This document shows, one piece after another, positions 26,308 to 40,100 of a stretch of 64,000 nucleotides of DNA. Position 1 is the first letter of the stretch. The number at the start of each line of letters is the position of its first letter. Source of the stretch: Hypomesus transpacificus (lineage: Eukaryota; Chordata; Actinopteri; Osmeriformes; Osmeridae). The stretch is from NCBI RefSeq assembly GCF_021917145.1, contig NW_025813881.1, forward strand, positions 16,994 through 80,993, written 5' to 3'. The translations under genes and the position numbers were made by a program. The notes below the pieces were generated by a model. It was given only the letters and a program-made list of their open reading frames with translations. It was not told where the DNA came from and ran no database searches.

Positions 26308-27220
26308 ACATTTGTATTTTAGAAAAAACGCTATGGTAGGAACAGCTGTTCTTTTGAGGGGAACAATTTAGGAACCTCAAAATAAAACATTTACAATATA
26401 TCCATGTACCATACAATATATCTACATATTATTTGCAAAGACTAGAAATATAAATATATTTGTGAATATAAAAGCATTTTTCCATACAAAGAGATGAAAC
26501 AGCATTATTTTTCAGACTTAGTAGTCACACACGCATATACACACATGCACACATATGTAATCTAGGTGACAACATTCTTAAGGATGTGTGTATCACAAAC
26601 AGATGTGAAACATATCTGTAGGTACAGAACATGGACACAAATACACTTGATTGGTTGGAGATGTTTTCTCCAATCAAGTCTGGAGGAGGCAAGGACAAAA
26701 CAGACAGCACACCATTCAGGCGGACTGACAAGACACGATGATGCTGAGCACACAGTCCTGTCAAATATCACTTTTCAAACCCTAGGAGACAGAGTCTCAA
26801 GAAATTGCACTCATCATTTCACAAGGAGTCCCTGAGATTATAGCAGAGTAATCATAAGGCTATACAACCAAACCCCTATACACACACACAACTAACCAAT
26901 CAATCATTACCCACATTGTACTTTACCTTTCAGATAAATCACACACAAACACATGCACTTAGGCCATTTTGGAGCATTATCACGTGATTCAGAAGTGATT
27001 CTACCAAGGGGGAGTTGAAGTCTAACTGCCCACTGACAGAATCTCTGGATGGCTAGCTGATTGGATGACTGACAGGAAGTTACCACCAATCAGAATCTTG
27101 TAATAATAAATCTGAACCGTCAAAGGAAATTCCTCTTCTTGGCAACCCACAGCACCAGACAGCAGTCTCTGTCCAGGAAAGTGAGGAGGTGTGCTGGAGG
27201 ACGGTGCTATGATATGGAGG

Positions 27221-30200
27221 CTAGCTTGTAACGTCGCTTCCCGCCTCGCGGAGAAGTGTGCTGCTGTCCGGGTTGCGGTCTACGACCGGATCCTGTTGCT
27301 CTGTGGATCGTTCTGGAAAGCCAAGTTCTGTGGACTGAGAAGGTTCTGGAACCTCTTGCCCGCCTGTCCCTGGTGTCTGCGCTTCAGGGGGCCTTGGTGT
27401 CTGGACTCGTTCTGTTGATTCTGGTTCTTTGTCCAAACCCAGAATCTCCACCACTGAGATGTCCTATAACATTTACATATGTTAATTTAGCAAGCGACAT
27501 AATAGTGCAGATAATCAAGAACAAAGCTTGAAAGCTGTTCAGCAGAGTTCAGGTGTCTAAGTCCTGGATGTTGTTCCTGGATCCTTCATACCTCACAGGT
27601 GCTGAGCTGCTCATAGAAGACCTCAGCCCTGGCCAAAACTACCTCCAGGTCCAGCTTCATTGCCAGGTCATTGATGTGCTGGAAACACAAACATACATCA
27701 TTAAAAAGCTAGTCGTGTTCTACACTGTACATATAAGGAACAACATACTGTATACCCTGTTAAGACCATCTACATTTACATTTAGTCATTTAGCAGACGC
27801 TCTTATCCAGAGCCACTTACAGTAAGTACAGGGACATTCCCCCGAGGCAAGTAGGGTGAAGTGCCTTGCCCAAGGACACAATGTAATTTGGCACAGCCGG
27901 GAATTGAACTGGCAACCTTAAGATTACTAGCCCGATTCCCTAACCGCTCAGTCACCTGACTCCTATCTCCTCCTTATACAAGTCACCAGACCGCTGAAAT
28001 GAATGAGATTGTGGGAGCGCTCTTACGTTCAGTTCTTAGAACATATGCCACATCACAAAGGTGATGATTAATCATCACTATTTGTCTGGGCTCAACTCAG
28101 TATAAAGTCTCTCTTTTCCTTCAATATATTCTCGTCTCCTTTTTTCTTCTCTTTCTTACCCCTGCTTCCTACCATCATAATCTCTCCCTCAATTAGGGGC
28201 CTGAACAATAACCATGGTAACAGCCTACACACACTTCTACCTTGAGGATGTCATTGAAGCCATATCCTTCGTTCATGATGGTGTGCTTCTCTGCATCCAG
28301 TATGGCACAACACACCAGCAAGTGAAAGTTCTGGCAGGGCAGGCCTGTCCACATGACCTGACACACACACACACACACACAATCGTATATATATATATAT
28401 ATATATATACACAGTATATTCATTTGTCTGTACATGAGAGAGAGTGTGTGTGTTTTGTCTTAAGACTCATCAGTCATTATTCCTAACTTACTAACCAAAC
28501 TGTTTGTCTGTTGGGTCTAGACAAAACCTCGAAGCCATGAATCCTACTGGCCATTCCATCAAACAGACAGACTGAGAAAGACAGACAAAGAGCGAGAAAG
28601 AGAGAGACGGCCAGACAGAGAAAGAGATGACAGGTGTGTGAAAGAATCTGATTTAAAGTAGCGGTAGCAGTCTAGCAGATGGAGTGGAGGAACACAGTAC
28701 ATCCACAAACACACGTTTGGAGAGCGGAAGTTCATCTGATCTATAGTTCAGATCAGTATTGTCAGGGGCTGCCCATTGGCTGTCTGTCTGTTCCAATGAC
28801 TGATTACATGATTGATCGCTCGATTGATTGGTTGGACTGTCTGCGGATCAGTCGTTATATAGCGGTGATTGATCGCTAAGCCTGGTCTCACCTCCCAAAG
28901 TCGCTGCACGTCACGGAAGATGAACTCTCTCTTGAAGCGAATCAGCAGCCAGCGGAAACAGAAGTACAGGTACCCAGAATCCTCTGCCTCTGTCCAATCG
29001 TAACACAGGGTGATCAGCATGACAAACTGTCCAATAGGAATACAGACAAAGTCAACAAACGCAACAGTAATACTGTGGAGCTAAAGCTTTAGCTAACAGG
29101 GACCACGGAGCAAACCTGGAGGCTGTATGTAGAAGACTCTCTTTCAACTTGAACTGAGTGTTTAGTGCGTTGAACTCATAAAAGTTGAGTGAGTTTGTCT
29201 CAGAGTTAGAGTTTATCCTGGTCAGAGAAGGTCAATAATTTGAAAAGGGTCATAAATTAAACGACCAATCGGGAGCAAGACAGCTCCACTAACTCTTCCT
29301 CCGCCCTTCATCCTCCTCTCTTCCTCTCCTACATCTAACCTTTCCTGCTCAAATTAAAGCCATAAATAACAGCATTTTCATTTACATATTATTGGATTTA
29401 CTTGTTTATTGTTCTTAGGAAGCTCTCTAAATTCCCGGGCTGTTGTTATTCAGCAAATGCAGATAAGTTTGTCGTTGAGAGCAACGGGCCGGGAGGAAAA
29501 TTAATCATGAAAAGTAATGACTCTAAACTGCCCAGTAATAAATCACTGTCATCCAATCAGAGGACTGTGTTTGGAGCAGCCTAATTTTGCAGGTCTTATC
29601 AGTGTTGCAAGGCAGGGGGTTTGAGAAAGAGCGACACAAAGAGAGATGCAGATGAACTCCTGACCTGCACCATGGAAACCCTCTCAGGAAACAGACCATA
29701 ATACTCAGTCCTTCATTAGTGACACTCAGTCACACAGAGCTCAAATCTTCTCTCACTGTTTTCCACACTTGATGATTCTCTATAACTTATTTTCCTCATC
29801 CACCCTCTCTTCAACCCTCTCTCTCTCTCCCTCTTTCCATCTCCCTGCTCCCAGACACGGCCATAATTCCTTGGCTGTGTCTAAGGGTTTATCTGCCCCA
29901 GCGTTGATAGAGATGGATGTTTGGATGCTAATGCTACAATTCAGATAAATACAGCATCTGTCTTTGAGAATGCTATGCTGTCTGAAAGGTGGGAGGCCAA
30001 GGTTAAGATGTGTGTGTGTCTGACTATGTGCAAAAGTCTTTATTTATTAAAAGTTTCTAAGGATAAAAGTGTCTGCCCAACGACTACCATTTAAATGTTC
30101 ATGGTCCTTGTAGCAGTTAGAGGAGGACTAATTAAAACAATGAAAGCCTTAACTTGACTAAGTTCTGAGACGCCTGAGAGCTGATTGGGTGACTGGTGTT

Positions 30201-30805
30201 CCACCTACCCAGGTAGTTCCAGAATGTGGGGTCCAATAACCGTAGCAAAGTGCCAAGCTGGCTTAGCTGAGTCTTCATGCCGTGCATTTGCTCTTCAAAG
30301 TTGTGGTGCTGACACACACACACACATACACACACACACACACACAGTAAAAGTTAAGACCTTGCTCCCCTTCCACTTACCACAACACCATGAAATCACC
30401 TCCTCATCCCTATTTCCAAACAGAGACATGAAGTTCACCTCTCCCTCTCTCATCTCGTCATCTTCGAGGGACCTTTACATGGTTAACCCCTGACCTGCAC
30501 CTCTCTCTCTCTCCCTCCCCCCACCCCTTCCCCCTCTTTCTCTCTCCTCACTCCTACAACAGACTGACAGTGTCATCCATCTCCCTTCCACATCCCTCCA
30601 TCTCTCCCCCTCCCTCCCTCCTCCTCCGCTCCCTCCTTCTCACCAGCTGCTGCATGTAGGAGGTGAAGCACCAGAACGCCTCCACCTCGTCCTCCATCAC
30701 GTAGAGGATAGGGGACAACAGGTCACTCATACCCTGCACATACCCTGGTCACACACAGACAACACACACAGGTTCACAGGAGACAGTACCACCTGTACGT
30801 GTGTG

Positions 30806-30860
<55 letters not shown>

Positions 30861-33800
30861 TGGGGAGGGGAGATGTGAGGATGAGTAAGTGACAGGGATG
30901 CGTGTGTTCGGGTGTGTCTCACATGTGCTGTAGCAGGTCAAAAAGGTGAGTGTGTGAGTTGAATGATCCAGTGAGTGCGTGTGGGGGTCCTACCCAGGTC
31001 AAAGTCGTACATGCAGTAGGTCATGAGGATGTCGTTCAGCAGGATGAGGCCTGGGTTCTCCTGGTCCCCTTCGTAGAACCAGTGATTTCTATCTGTTCTG
31101 TTCACATCCTTCTCTGCCCAAAGGAACAACATGCAACAACAGTGTAGCAGAGAGTCAACAGACAAAGCTTGGTACCATCCACACCTTTCCCCTACCCCCG
31201 AAAAGGGGGAAGGGTTCCTTCCCTTTTGTCCTTATCTCCCAGAAGATGCTTCAAAGCCTGACCCAGCATGGGGTCAGGAACAGAGACCACATGGTCACAC
31301 AGTATCAGACAATGGAGTATAAGGGAGAACTTTCTTTCGTGGAGTTACAAACATATTTCTCAAGGACTACATGGCTCATGGACACTAATTCAATGACAGT
31401 AGTCGATGTGTTATAATGTGTGTTTTCTCATTTACCTAGAACGTGTTTAATTGATGTTTGATTATAACTCCCCTTCAGATATAGTTAAATCAGTCAATCT
31501 TGATATCAAAATAATTGTATCATACTAACAAAACCAGCTATGAACGTTGTATTGCTCTATTCTGAAGTTTAAGCATTTCATGGACATTTGAGATAATGGA
31601 ATTTAAACTATCAGCCACTTCACACCTCTGGGCAGATCTCAAGACGACGCCCAGGTGGAAGTAACTGACCAATGAGAGAGGTCACCTTCACACGGATGAC
31701 CCCCTGTTCTTTGGAGTATAAAATCGCCGAACTTACAATCACCCCCGCTTGTTCGTAGGATTAACTTGGGGTGAACGCGTCACTCCCTAACCTTTACCTC
31801 ATAACCTGCACATTCACTTGGCGCCCGGAACTTTGACGAGAGATTCCGTTTCCTATTCGTTGGATATAACGAACCATTGACTCCGTTCTTCAAACCGACA
31901 AAAGTAACTGCGATTTGCAATATTTCTTACTTGTGACATATTGGCATGTTGTGATTGAATTGTCGATGTTTGATTGTATTTTACAAATGATTTAACTTGA
32001 CCATCGTTAGATCAGTTGCTATTGATCGTCCATTGTTACTATAGAAGCCTCTTCCTCTGTACCTCTTCCTCACTCTCTCTCTCCCCTCCCCCTCCACACG
32101 CGCTCTACGCAGCCATTGTGCCAGTGCGCTCTCATTAGAATTTAGGCCTACTGTACTGCTTTAGCCCAACTAACCCATAACTTATCTGGTATGTGTTCAC
32201 TATAATTACATTCTCTTAAATAAATCATTGTGTATAATACTCGCGTATCTCTCACGTTATATGATCTGCTCTACTTTCATAGAATTCCCTACTTAAGATT
32301 AGACTGATTATTACGAGTGCTATTATTCAATATTATTAAACAAGGTTTCCTCTGTCCCTTTCACGAATCAGAGGTGGTGCCCCCAAGAACGACTATACTT
32401 TATTATAAACTAAGTATTGCTAATCTTAACCGTGCAAACCACACTACAACAGCATGCATTATAGAAATGCATTTGAATAAACACATACATTTAGAAATGA
32501 TTTGAATACTTTATAAGAATAATCTACCTATTTGTATATCTATCTGCCAAGTGTGAATTAGAAACCCTACAAAGTACCCAGTCTTTACACACAACAGCGT
32601 ACCACACTAACTAGCTTTGTCCTTAAAGTGCCCCACTGTGCAACCATAACCCTGTTGAACTCCAAAAGCTGTCTAATTAATTGGGAGATCCAGACAAATG
32701 GTTCCTGAACCCTTTGCTGTGTGTGTCTCAGGGATAAAGAACCGAGCGTCATCTCTAAATGGAGCCAAACAGCTCTTCAATGGTACTGTCTGCTCGGCGC
32801 TGCTCCCAGCCCGGCTGGCATCTCCATACCCATTCCACATGACATTTACAGAAAGCCAGTGGTGGGGGGGAGGTGGTCAGGGAGCACATACACCCAGAGA
32901 CCAGCTCCTCTACAGGGGCTAATGATCCCTCTGAGTGGGGGGCAAGAGGAAATGTCAGAGCCGACTCAGAACGAGGCAACTAGAACATTCTCCAACAGAT
33001 ACAGGTTGGACCGGGAGAGGGTGAGAGGGTGGAGAAAACGTGGTGCATTTGAGCCACACTGATCTCAAGGCGGGGCCAAAACATGCCTGTGCTGACTATC
33101 CGATACCTGGTTTGTCTGTGGCCAACATGTCCAGTCAGGCTTTTTAGTGGACTGTGTGTGTTGTGTACCTATCTGATTTTGATGGTCTCTCAGCCTGGTG
33201 TTGCGTCTCTGCTGCTCCTTACTCACTGACCTCCACTGCAGCTTCATCCTAAAGTACTCATCCCTGAGAGAGAGAAGGAGGGAAGGCAGGAGAGAGAGAG
33301 ATGACGGGAGATATAGGGTTCAGAAAAGGACAACAGAATCTTTAGAGTAGAACAGTTTGCGGTTGTAAAATTCTGCTGCTTGTTAATAGCAGTTGAGTTT
33401 GGAGAGAGATGGACAGGGGAGGGAAAAAGACAGATATATAGAGATGGAGAGGGGGTTAGAGAGACATATATCAAGAGATGGAAATGTGTGTGTGTGAGTA
33501 ATGTAAACCATGTCAGTTGTGCCATCTTGTTGCGTCTTGCTAATGAGTGGCTGTGTGATTTAATGGTGGCAGTAATCCTCCACAGAGGACTGGAACAGGG
33601 ACATAAACCTCACTGAACAGAGCTGCACCCTGCTCTCTCTTTTTGTCTCTCACACACACACACACACTTTACTCTTTTCCCTCCCCACCTCTCTCTCTCT
33701 CTCTAAGAAATGATGAAGTTGAGACCATAATTATTTCGGATGGCTGATGCACTTCCCTCATATTTGCGACCTGCATTCCAGGAGAGCTTTGCATGTATTA

Positions 33801-34094
33801 AATCATTTTAACAGTGGCAATAAACCTGGCGAGGTACAAACGTTATTAACATTTCATGGTGTTGTAGGTTTGGTGCCGTTGGGAGAAGTTTGCGGGAGGA
33901 CCAGCCTGTGTGTGATGGTGTGTGTGTGAGTGAATGTTCCTCAGTGTGTTGTGTGTTTTACCAATAACAATCACAACAACTTTTTCTCTGGACAAGAGAT
34001 GGAAGTGTGTGAGAGAGAGAAATAGGGAGAGAGACAGAGAAAGGAGACAAAGAGAATAAAAGAGAGGTCGAGATATAAAAATATAAAAAAAAGT

Positions 34095-34152
<58 letters not shown>

Positions 34153-37100
34153 AAGACAGAGAGGCAGCTAGAGAGAGCCGAGACAGGGCGGAGTGCACAG
34201 GGAGCAGCAGGGGAAGGGATCCCTTTATGGGAGAGACAGATGGGCAGGATAGAAACAGCAGCAGCCTCATCACCAGTCCCAGTTAGGGACATGTTTAGCC
34301 CCTGGCTCGCTCCTCCTATTGGCTCATCAGTCTTCCTGCACCGCGAGAGAGGGACAACGCACTTCTGTGCACAGGTGTCTCTTCTCTGATCCAGCCATAC
34401 ACACATGCATTTCCTAACCAGGATTCTTTTTCTTTAATATCGAGTTGGAAAACTGTGTGCGAGTCTTACGTCTTCCTCCTGGTTAAGCTGGTTCTCTCCT
34501 CCAGAGTGCTGTCCCAGGGGAAGTACCCCAGCAGAACTCTCCAACCCTCCTTCCTCATGCCAGGACTCAGGCCCTGTACACACACACACACACACAATGT
34601 AAGACCAGGATCTAGTGGAGGTGTGAACGATATCAAAGGCAGGAGGTGCAGTGTGAAGTGTTCCGGAGGCTTTGCTTCACAGTGGGCTCTGCTGCAAACC
34701 TCTTCCCTCCACTATCAGTGTGTTTGGGCTAGCTGTGTTTGCTGGAGGCTGCAGTCTACCCAGCATAGCTTGTTGAGAGCCAAGAGAGAAGGAGAGACGG
34801 CACCGCTACACGTTTGACCACACAGGCAAATACGCACGCAGCTCTTACCCCTCTGAAGATGCTGTGTTTGAGTTTGTTGACGTCAGTGAGTCGTCCCTGC
34901 TGGTCCATGTAGCCGCTCCACTCCTCCTCCGTCACCGGGTCCCTCCGCAGCACCCGCGGCCTGGAACCCAGGTCCACCTGGCACAGCAGCACAGCTGGCA
35001 TCAACACAGGTTCCCAGCATGGGGGCAAACACATACCACCCAGAGGAAGACAGCAGTCCAGAGCATTAGTAACACAGTCAGCCAGGAAGCCAACAATACA
35101 ACCAAGCCCCATCAGAAAAACATACAGCTATTGTGGTTCACCAGGAATACAATATCTACCCGGCTTTAACATTGTATAGAGTGCTTGAAAACCATGCAGG
35201 GATATACAAGACATGATGCAGTTCAGCTTTCCACAAGGCTGCTCACACCAGACATTGGGAGTGGATGGAGTAGGGAGAGACATCAATAACAATGCATGGC
35301 GCAGCATGAATACATGTCAATGAGCTAGGCCAAACTTGCAAAGTGTGCGAGTTTGTGAGAGATGTTTGAGGTCTATGTAAAGATCATAATCTCACTCTGG
35401 GCAACCACATCAGTTTGAAAAGCAATGTAAAGCAATTAAATGTTGTAGATTAAAATGTTTGTGTGTGTGTGTGTTAGAGATCCAAACAGGGAACTAGTGA
35501 AAGGCTAAGCTGGAAGTGAGAAGGTGCAGTAGACTGGCAACCAACATGAGCACAGTATGAGTATCGTGTTGAATACCAGCATGGGATCCTGTGTGTTTGT
35601 GAGCGTGTGTTTGTGAGTGTGTGTGTGTGTGTAAATGTGTTACCCTGGGAGATTCGTTTCCATGGGGACTGGGCCTGATAAGGGAGAGAACCGGGGACTA
35701 AAGAGGACTCAATAATTCATGAGGAGAGTGATAAGTACTGACGCCAACCCAGGGCATACTGCAGGAGTAGCAACACACACACTCCAAAATAACAAGCATA
35801 GCCTAGATTTAGTAAATTTCTGCACACAATGGAACATGTTTTCCATTCATGGATGTTGTACACGAACCAGAACCTAGAGAGCTCTACAGAGTACTTCCTA
35901 CCTCATCAGAATCAGCATTCTGCAACCAGGATTCCAACTTGTTTTAATAGACCAATATAAAGTCTGGTAACATATTTTTAAGCTAATTCATAAAGGTCTC
36001 TGTAAAGGTAAAGTAGGATATTTGCAATATTGATCTAATTTCTAGCTCTCCTTTTTAATGATTTCCACCCGGTAATAAAGTTGTGAGCCAAGAGGTTAAT
36101 GCAATCGAAATCAAATTACAGATCTGGTGCCCTGCGTCGCACTTGAGCTGTGAGAGCAGTACGAGCAGTGATTCTCAACTCTTCATGGTTCTTTCACAGC
36201 TACCTTCAAGGCTGTGTGTGTGCGTGGGTGTGTGTGTGTGTGTGTGTATAGGTGTGTACTGAGTGAGTAGTCTTTGTTTAGTCAAGTTGTTGCTCATCAC
36301 ACATATCACAACTGTGGCCATTTTCTCGCTCCCTGTCAAGGTTACCAAGGCAACGCTCAGTGTCAGGGGTCAACTCCAATTAACGAAAACAATTCACACA
36401 AAGGCTTTCTTTGAGTGGCCATAAAATCCACTCCATGATACAGGTCTGCTCCAACCTATATTGTGTGTTTCTGGGCAAAGCCAAACTAACCCTGGTGATG
36501 ACCTCGAAGCCTGGCTCTTCCTGTTGGTTAAAGTCCAGACCTGGGAGGTGATCACTCAGCAGGTCTGATGACCCTCTGGCAGGCCCCTGCTGCAGCTCTG
36601 CATCGAGGCCCTGGAATAGTTCCTCAGCAGGCCCTTGGTGGAGCTCCATGTCTGGTCCTTTGAAGGCATCAAAGAGGTAGTGGGTGACTTTGGAAAGGCC
36701 TCCCATTGTTGCAGTTATTGGGTCGTCTTTAAATTTCTGTAAAGCACACAAGGTGAGAGGGATGAATGGCTGTAAATGTCTTATTGGTGAAATGAAAATG
36801 AGACACATCAAGAAGGAAAACAGAAGTTCTGGTCATGAGACATCATGGTAGCAAACACACAGCAGACCCCAGTCTTGGTCTGTTTTCTTGGTTCAGTCTT
36901 GGTCTATAAGTCTTGGTCTGTTGTTCTCCCAGCCTGCTCACCCACGCTGTGAGGAAGGCCTCCATGATCCTGTGTTTCTTCCCCACACTGTCACATAATC
37001 AGGTGTGAAATGCCCACATGGTGGGAACGTGCCCAGCGCACTGGCACGCACTGTACCCTGCTGCTTTAGAGATGTCTTATCCTGACGTAGGCAACGCTGG

Positions 37101-40100
37101 CTCAAATAATAAGTCAGGGCAGTGCAGGCTTCTGAATACTTCTGCCAGGCGCTGACACCTTACTAATTTGAAAGCACAGAAGGTGGGATGTGTGGATTTT
37201 ATCTGACAGTCCGAAAAAAAGACTTTGCGCGAATTTAATGGAAGACAACATTACAAAAACAGCACCATCGTTTCTGTCCGCAGGGCAGCCATCTGAACAA
37301 ATGCACACATTGTCGGGCCTAACTCCTGATATGAACTGAGCCTCGACATCCACACACCCTAGCTTCCAAGACCCCCTCATTTTTTACCCCGTACTACAAA
37401 AGACCCATAAAATCAAAGCCGTTACACAAAGAGCCAATCTATTTCCTCCTCGCTTTGGTTAACAGGAAGTCTGACGCGCACATTCATCTCTGCAATTGGA
37501 TTTCTGAAGTCGCATTAGAAAACAATATTCCAACGGCGCTGACCTCGGCGGAGGGAAGGCCACCCGGCGTTATTATCCAGTCAGGCCTCATTAACCTCTC
37601 CACAGATCCACGGCGACGCTAAACGCCAATGTAATAGCCTAGCCTAGCCTTGTCTACAGTAGCAAGCTAGCTTTGCACTCGTCTCCTCCACACGTTGCCC
37701 TAATGAGAGGCTAGGGTGAGGTAAGCTTTTAGCGCTTAAAAAGCTCATGTGTACAGCAAAAATACTAACAATGTTCGATAGTCAGATCAAAATAATGTGG
37801 AGGCTATTATCGTGCCCAGAATGCATTGGGGACGCTATTAGGAAGGTGTGGGTTTATTTATGCAGGCATTAGTTAGTAATAGAGAGTTGGCTTAGAGTTG
37901 GCTCGTTGGACTCGTAAAGCTTTTATACTTACAAAGTCAAATGTCTCAGACGGACAACAAATTAAGGGTGAAATATTAATGTCTCAGTATGCCCTAAAAA
38001 AAAATGCCACAAGCACTGTACTACACACAAAAATGACACCTGCAACCATATCCACACACATTCAAAGACACACACACACACAAGTGTGCCCCCCCCCCCC
38101 CCCCCCCCAAATAAACCGACACAGCCCAGTCATATACTGTGTTGATGGGATACACTCCCCCTGCCTTTCCTCCCCAGACATGGCGAGGCCTTCAGGGAGA
38201 CCTCATAAAATCCCAGCAACAGAATTTGCTCTCATTAACAAACTCATTACAGACAACACTGGAGCCCCTAGCACACTGAGAAATGGCAGAGGATGTTTAT
38301 GGAGAGTCAGCACAAAGGTCCAGTGTGTGTGTGAGTGTGTGTCTTTTACAGTCTGATACATGCACTGTCCACTGTGCGTGTCCGTGCAGTGTGCATGCTT
38401 GTGTTGCAGACCAGACCTGGAGGAGTCCGAAAGTGGCGTCGTCCAGCAGGTTCTCAAAGGACTGGGCCATAGCCGCTCCATGGGACTTGACCTGGAGACG
38501 AGACGCATCACTGGGAGACCTGGAGGGGGGGCGGCGGGGGGGGGGCGGGGGGGAGGAGAGAAAGAGAGAGAGAAGAAGGCAGTGTGTGAAATGATGAGAG
38601 ATGGAGACAGACACAAGAAAGAAGAGGGTGAGAGATTGGAGAAAAAACGGATAGGAAGACACATTCTTACAGATTTGACCCGTGCAGTGTACCGTTTGTG
38701 CAGTAACACCAAGGTACTGCAGATGAATACAGCATTCAATAGAGCAGTCTCACTAACAAAACAAATGACCCCCATCCCACAGCTGTCAAACTTAGTGGTT
38801 CTGGGAATTCCCCCACCAGTGTCTACACATACAAACCAGCTCATCTCCAATCTAGCACCTAATCTGGAACGTTCCACCAAAGGGGGCCTGTGAGGTGCAC
38901 GGCCACACTGAAACACACTGATAATTTGTCTTGCATCCATATGGTGCATAATGTAGCATATCCTACTCCCTATCCTTCGCTGCTACAGCCCAGGCCTGTG
39001 TTGTGACAGGTGTTGGCTGAGGCACTCTGAGCTGCGTTCACAGGCAGTGGAGGTCAGAGGAGTTAACTATGTGTTGTTAGTGTTTGTGATCCGCTAACTG
39101 CTGCCCAATGTTTGTGAGTAAGACTAGCCCCCTCCAGTACCCAGCCGGGCATGAATTATTGAGGAGGAAAAATCAATTTTGGCCTGGAAATTGAATTGGG
39201 CTCTGGGGCTCCAAAGAAAGAGACTGGAACAGATAAAACACAGAAGGACAGCAGGGCATGGTGAAGATACAGTATCTTCTCATTCACAAAGATGGAGTAA
39301 TCCACCCAGCCTTGGCTGTTATTCTCCAGAGACAGAAAACAAAGAGAGATATGGAGAGGGTTCAGGTAAGATCACATTACAGAGACTGGGAGGGGGAGGG
39401 GGGGTTCTCTATAGAGGGGACTGTACCCCAACTAATGGTACTGGTGTCTTCACAGTGAGGTAGCGTAGGACTTGGTCAAACACTGTCAGCCTGGACTGGA
39501 ATATAGATCCTTTCCACTTCACTAACACTGGGTAGGTGTAATTAAAGTTCTAACATATCTTAAAGTAAGTTCAAACAGAGACTGCCATGCAAAGTTAATT
39601 AACCTTGTTTGAATAGACTTCTAGCCTCCCATCTTAAACCAACAAAGCAGTTGTTCTGGGGCAGCAGCTTATTATTGAACTTCTGGCTGCACTAATATGC
39701 AGCTGTATGAGTAATTTTAATATTCATATCTTGCTCCAAATGAACTTTCCTCCATTCTTAGGGGTTTCAAATGGAGCCAAGCTGAACATGACTGAACATA
39801 AGCCCCTAGTTCCATGCTAGAAAGAGGAAAAGAAAAGAGAGAAGGATGGCGTGAAAAAGGAACTATCTACTGTACATCGATCACTTATAGATCACATAAT
39901 CCATATACCATGGTCATAACTGGTATTTAAGTAAATGTTAATTGCAGAGGAAGGGGTCTTTAATGGGTTATAATCAGCCAATAAAAATGCATGGTTAGGA
40001 TGGACGGCGTGCTTGGGACCAACTCATTATTCTAATGAGTGACATCCTAGTCACATATGGCTGTCAGCCAGCCTGCAAAATCATTGGGCAGAGTCAGCTA

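Noticed and set aside
27901..27960. tRNA-like sequence (boxes A and B)
   Set aside because: The stems do not pair and the body and tail are those of a SINE; same for 18500-18563 and 13100-13200.
38203..38949. 248-codon minus-strand open frame
   Set aside because: Most of it is intron. Only the piece at 38417-38519 is coding, as TBC1D15 exon 5, with clear splice sites.
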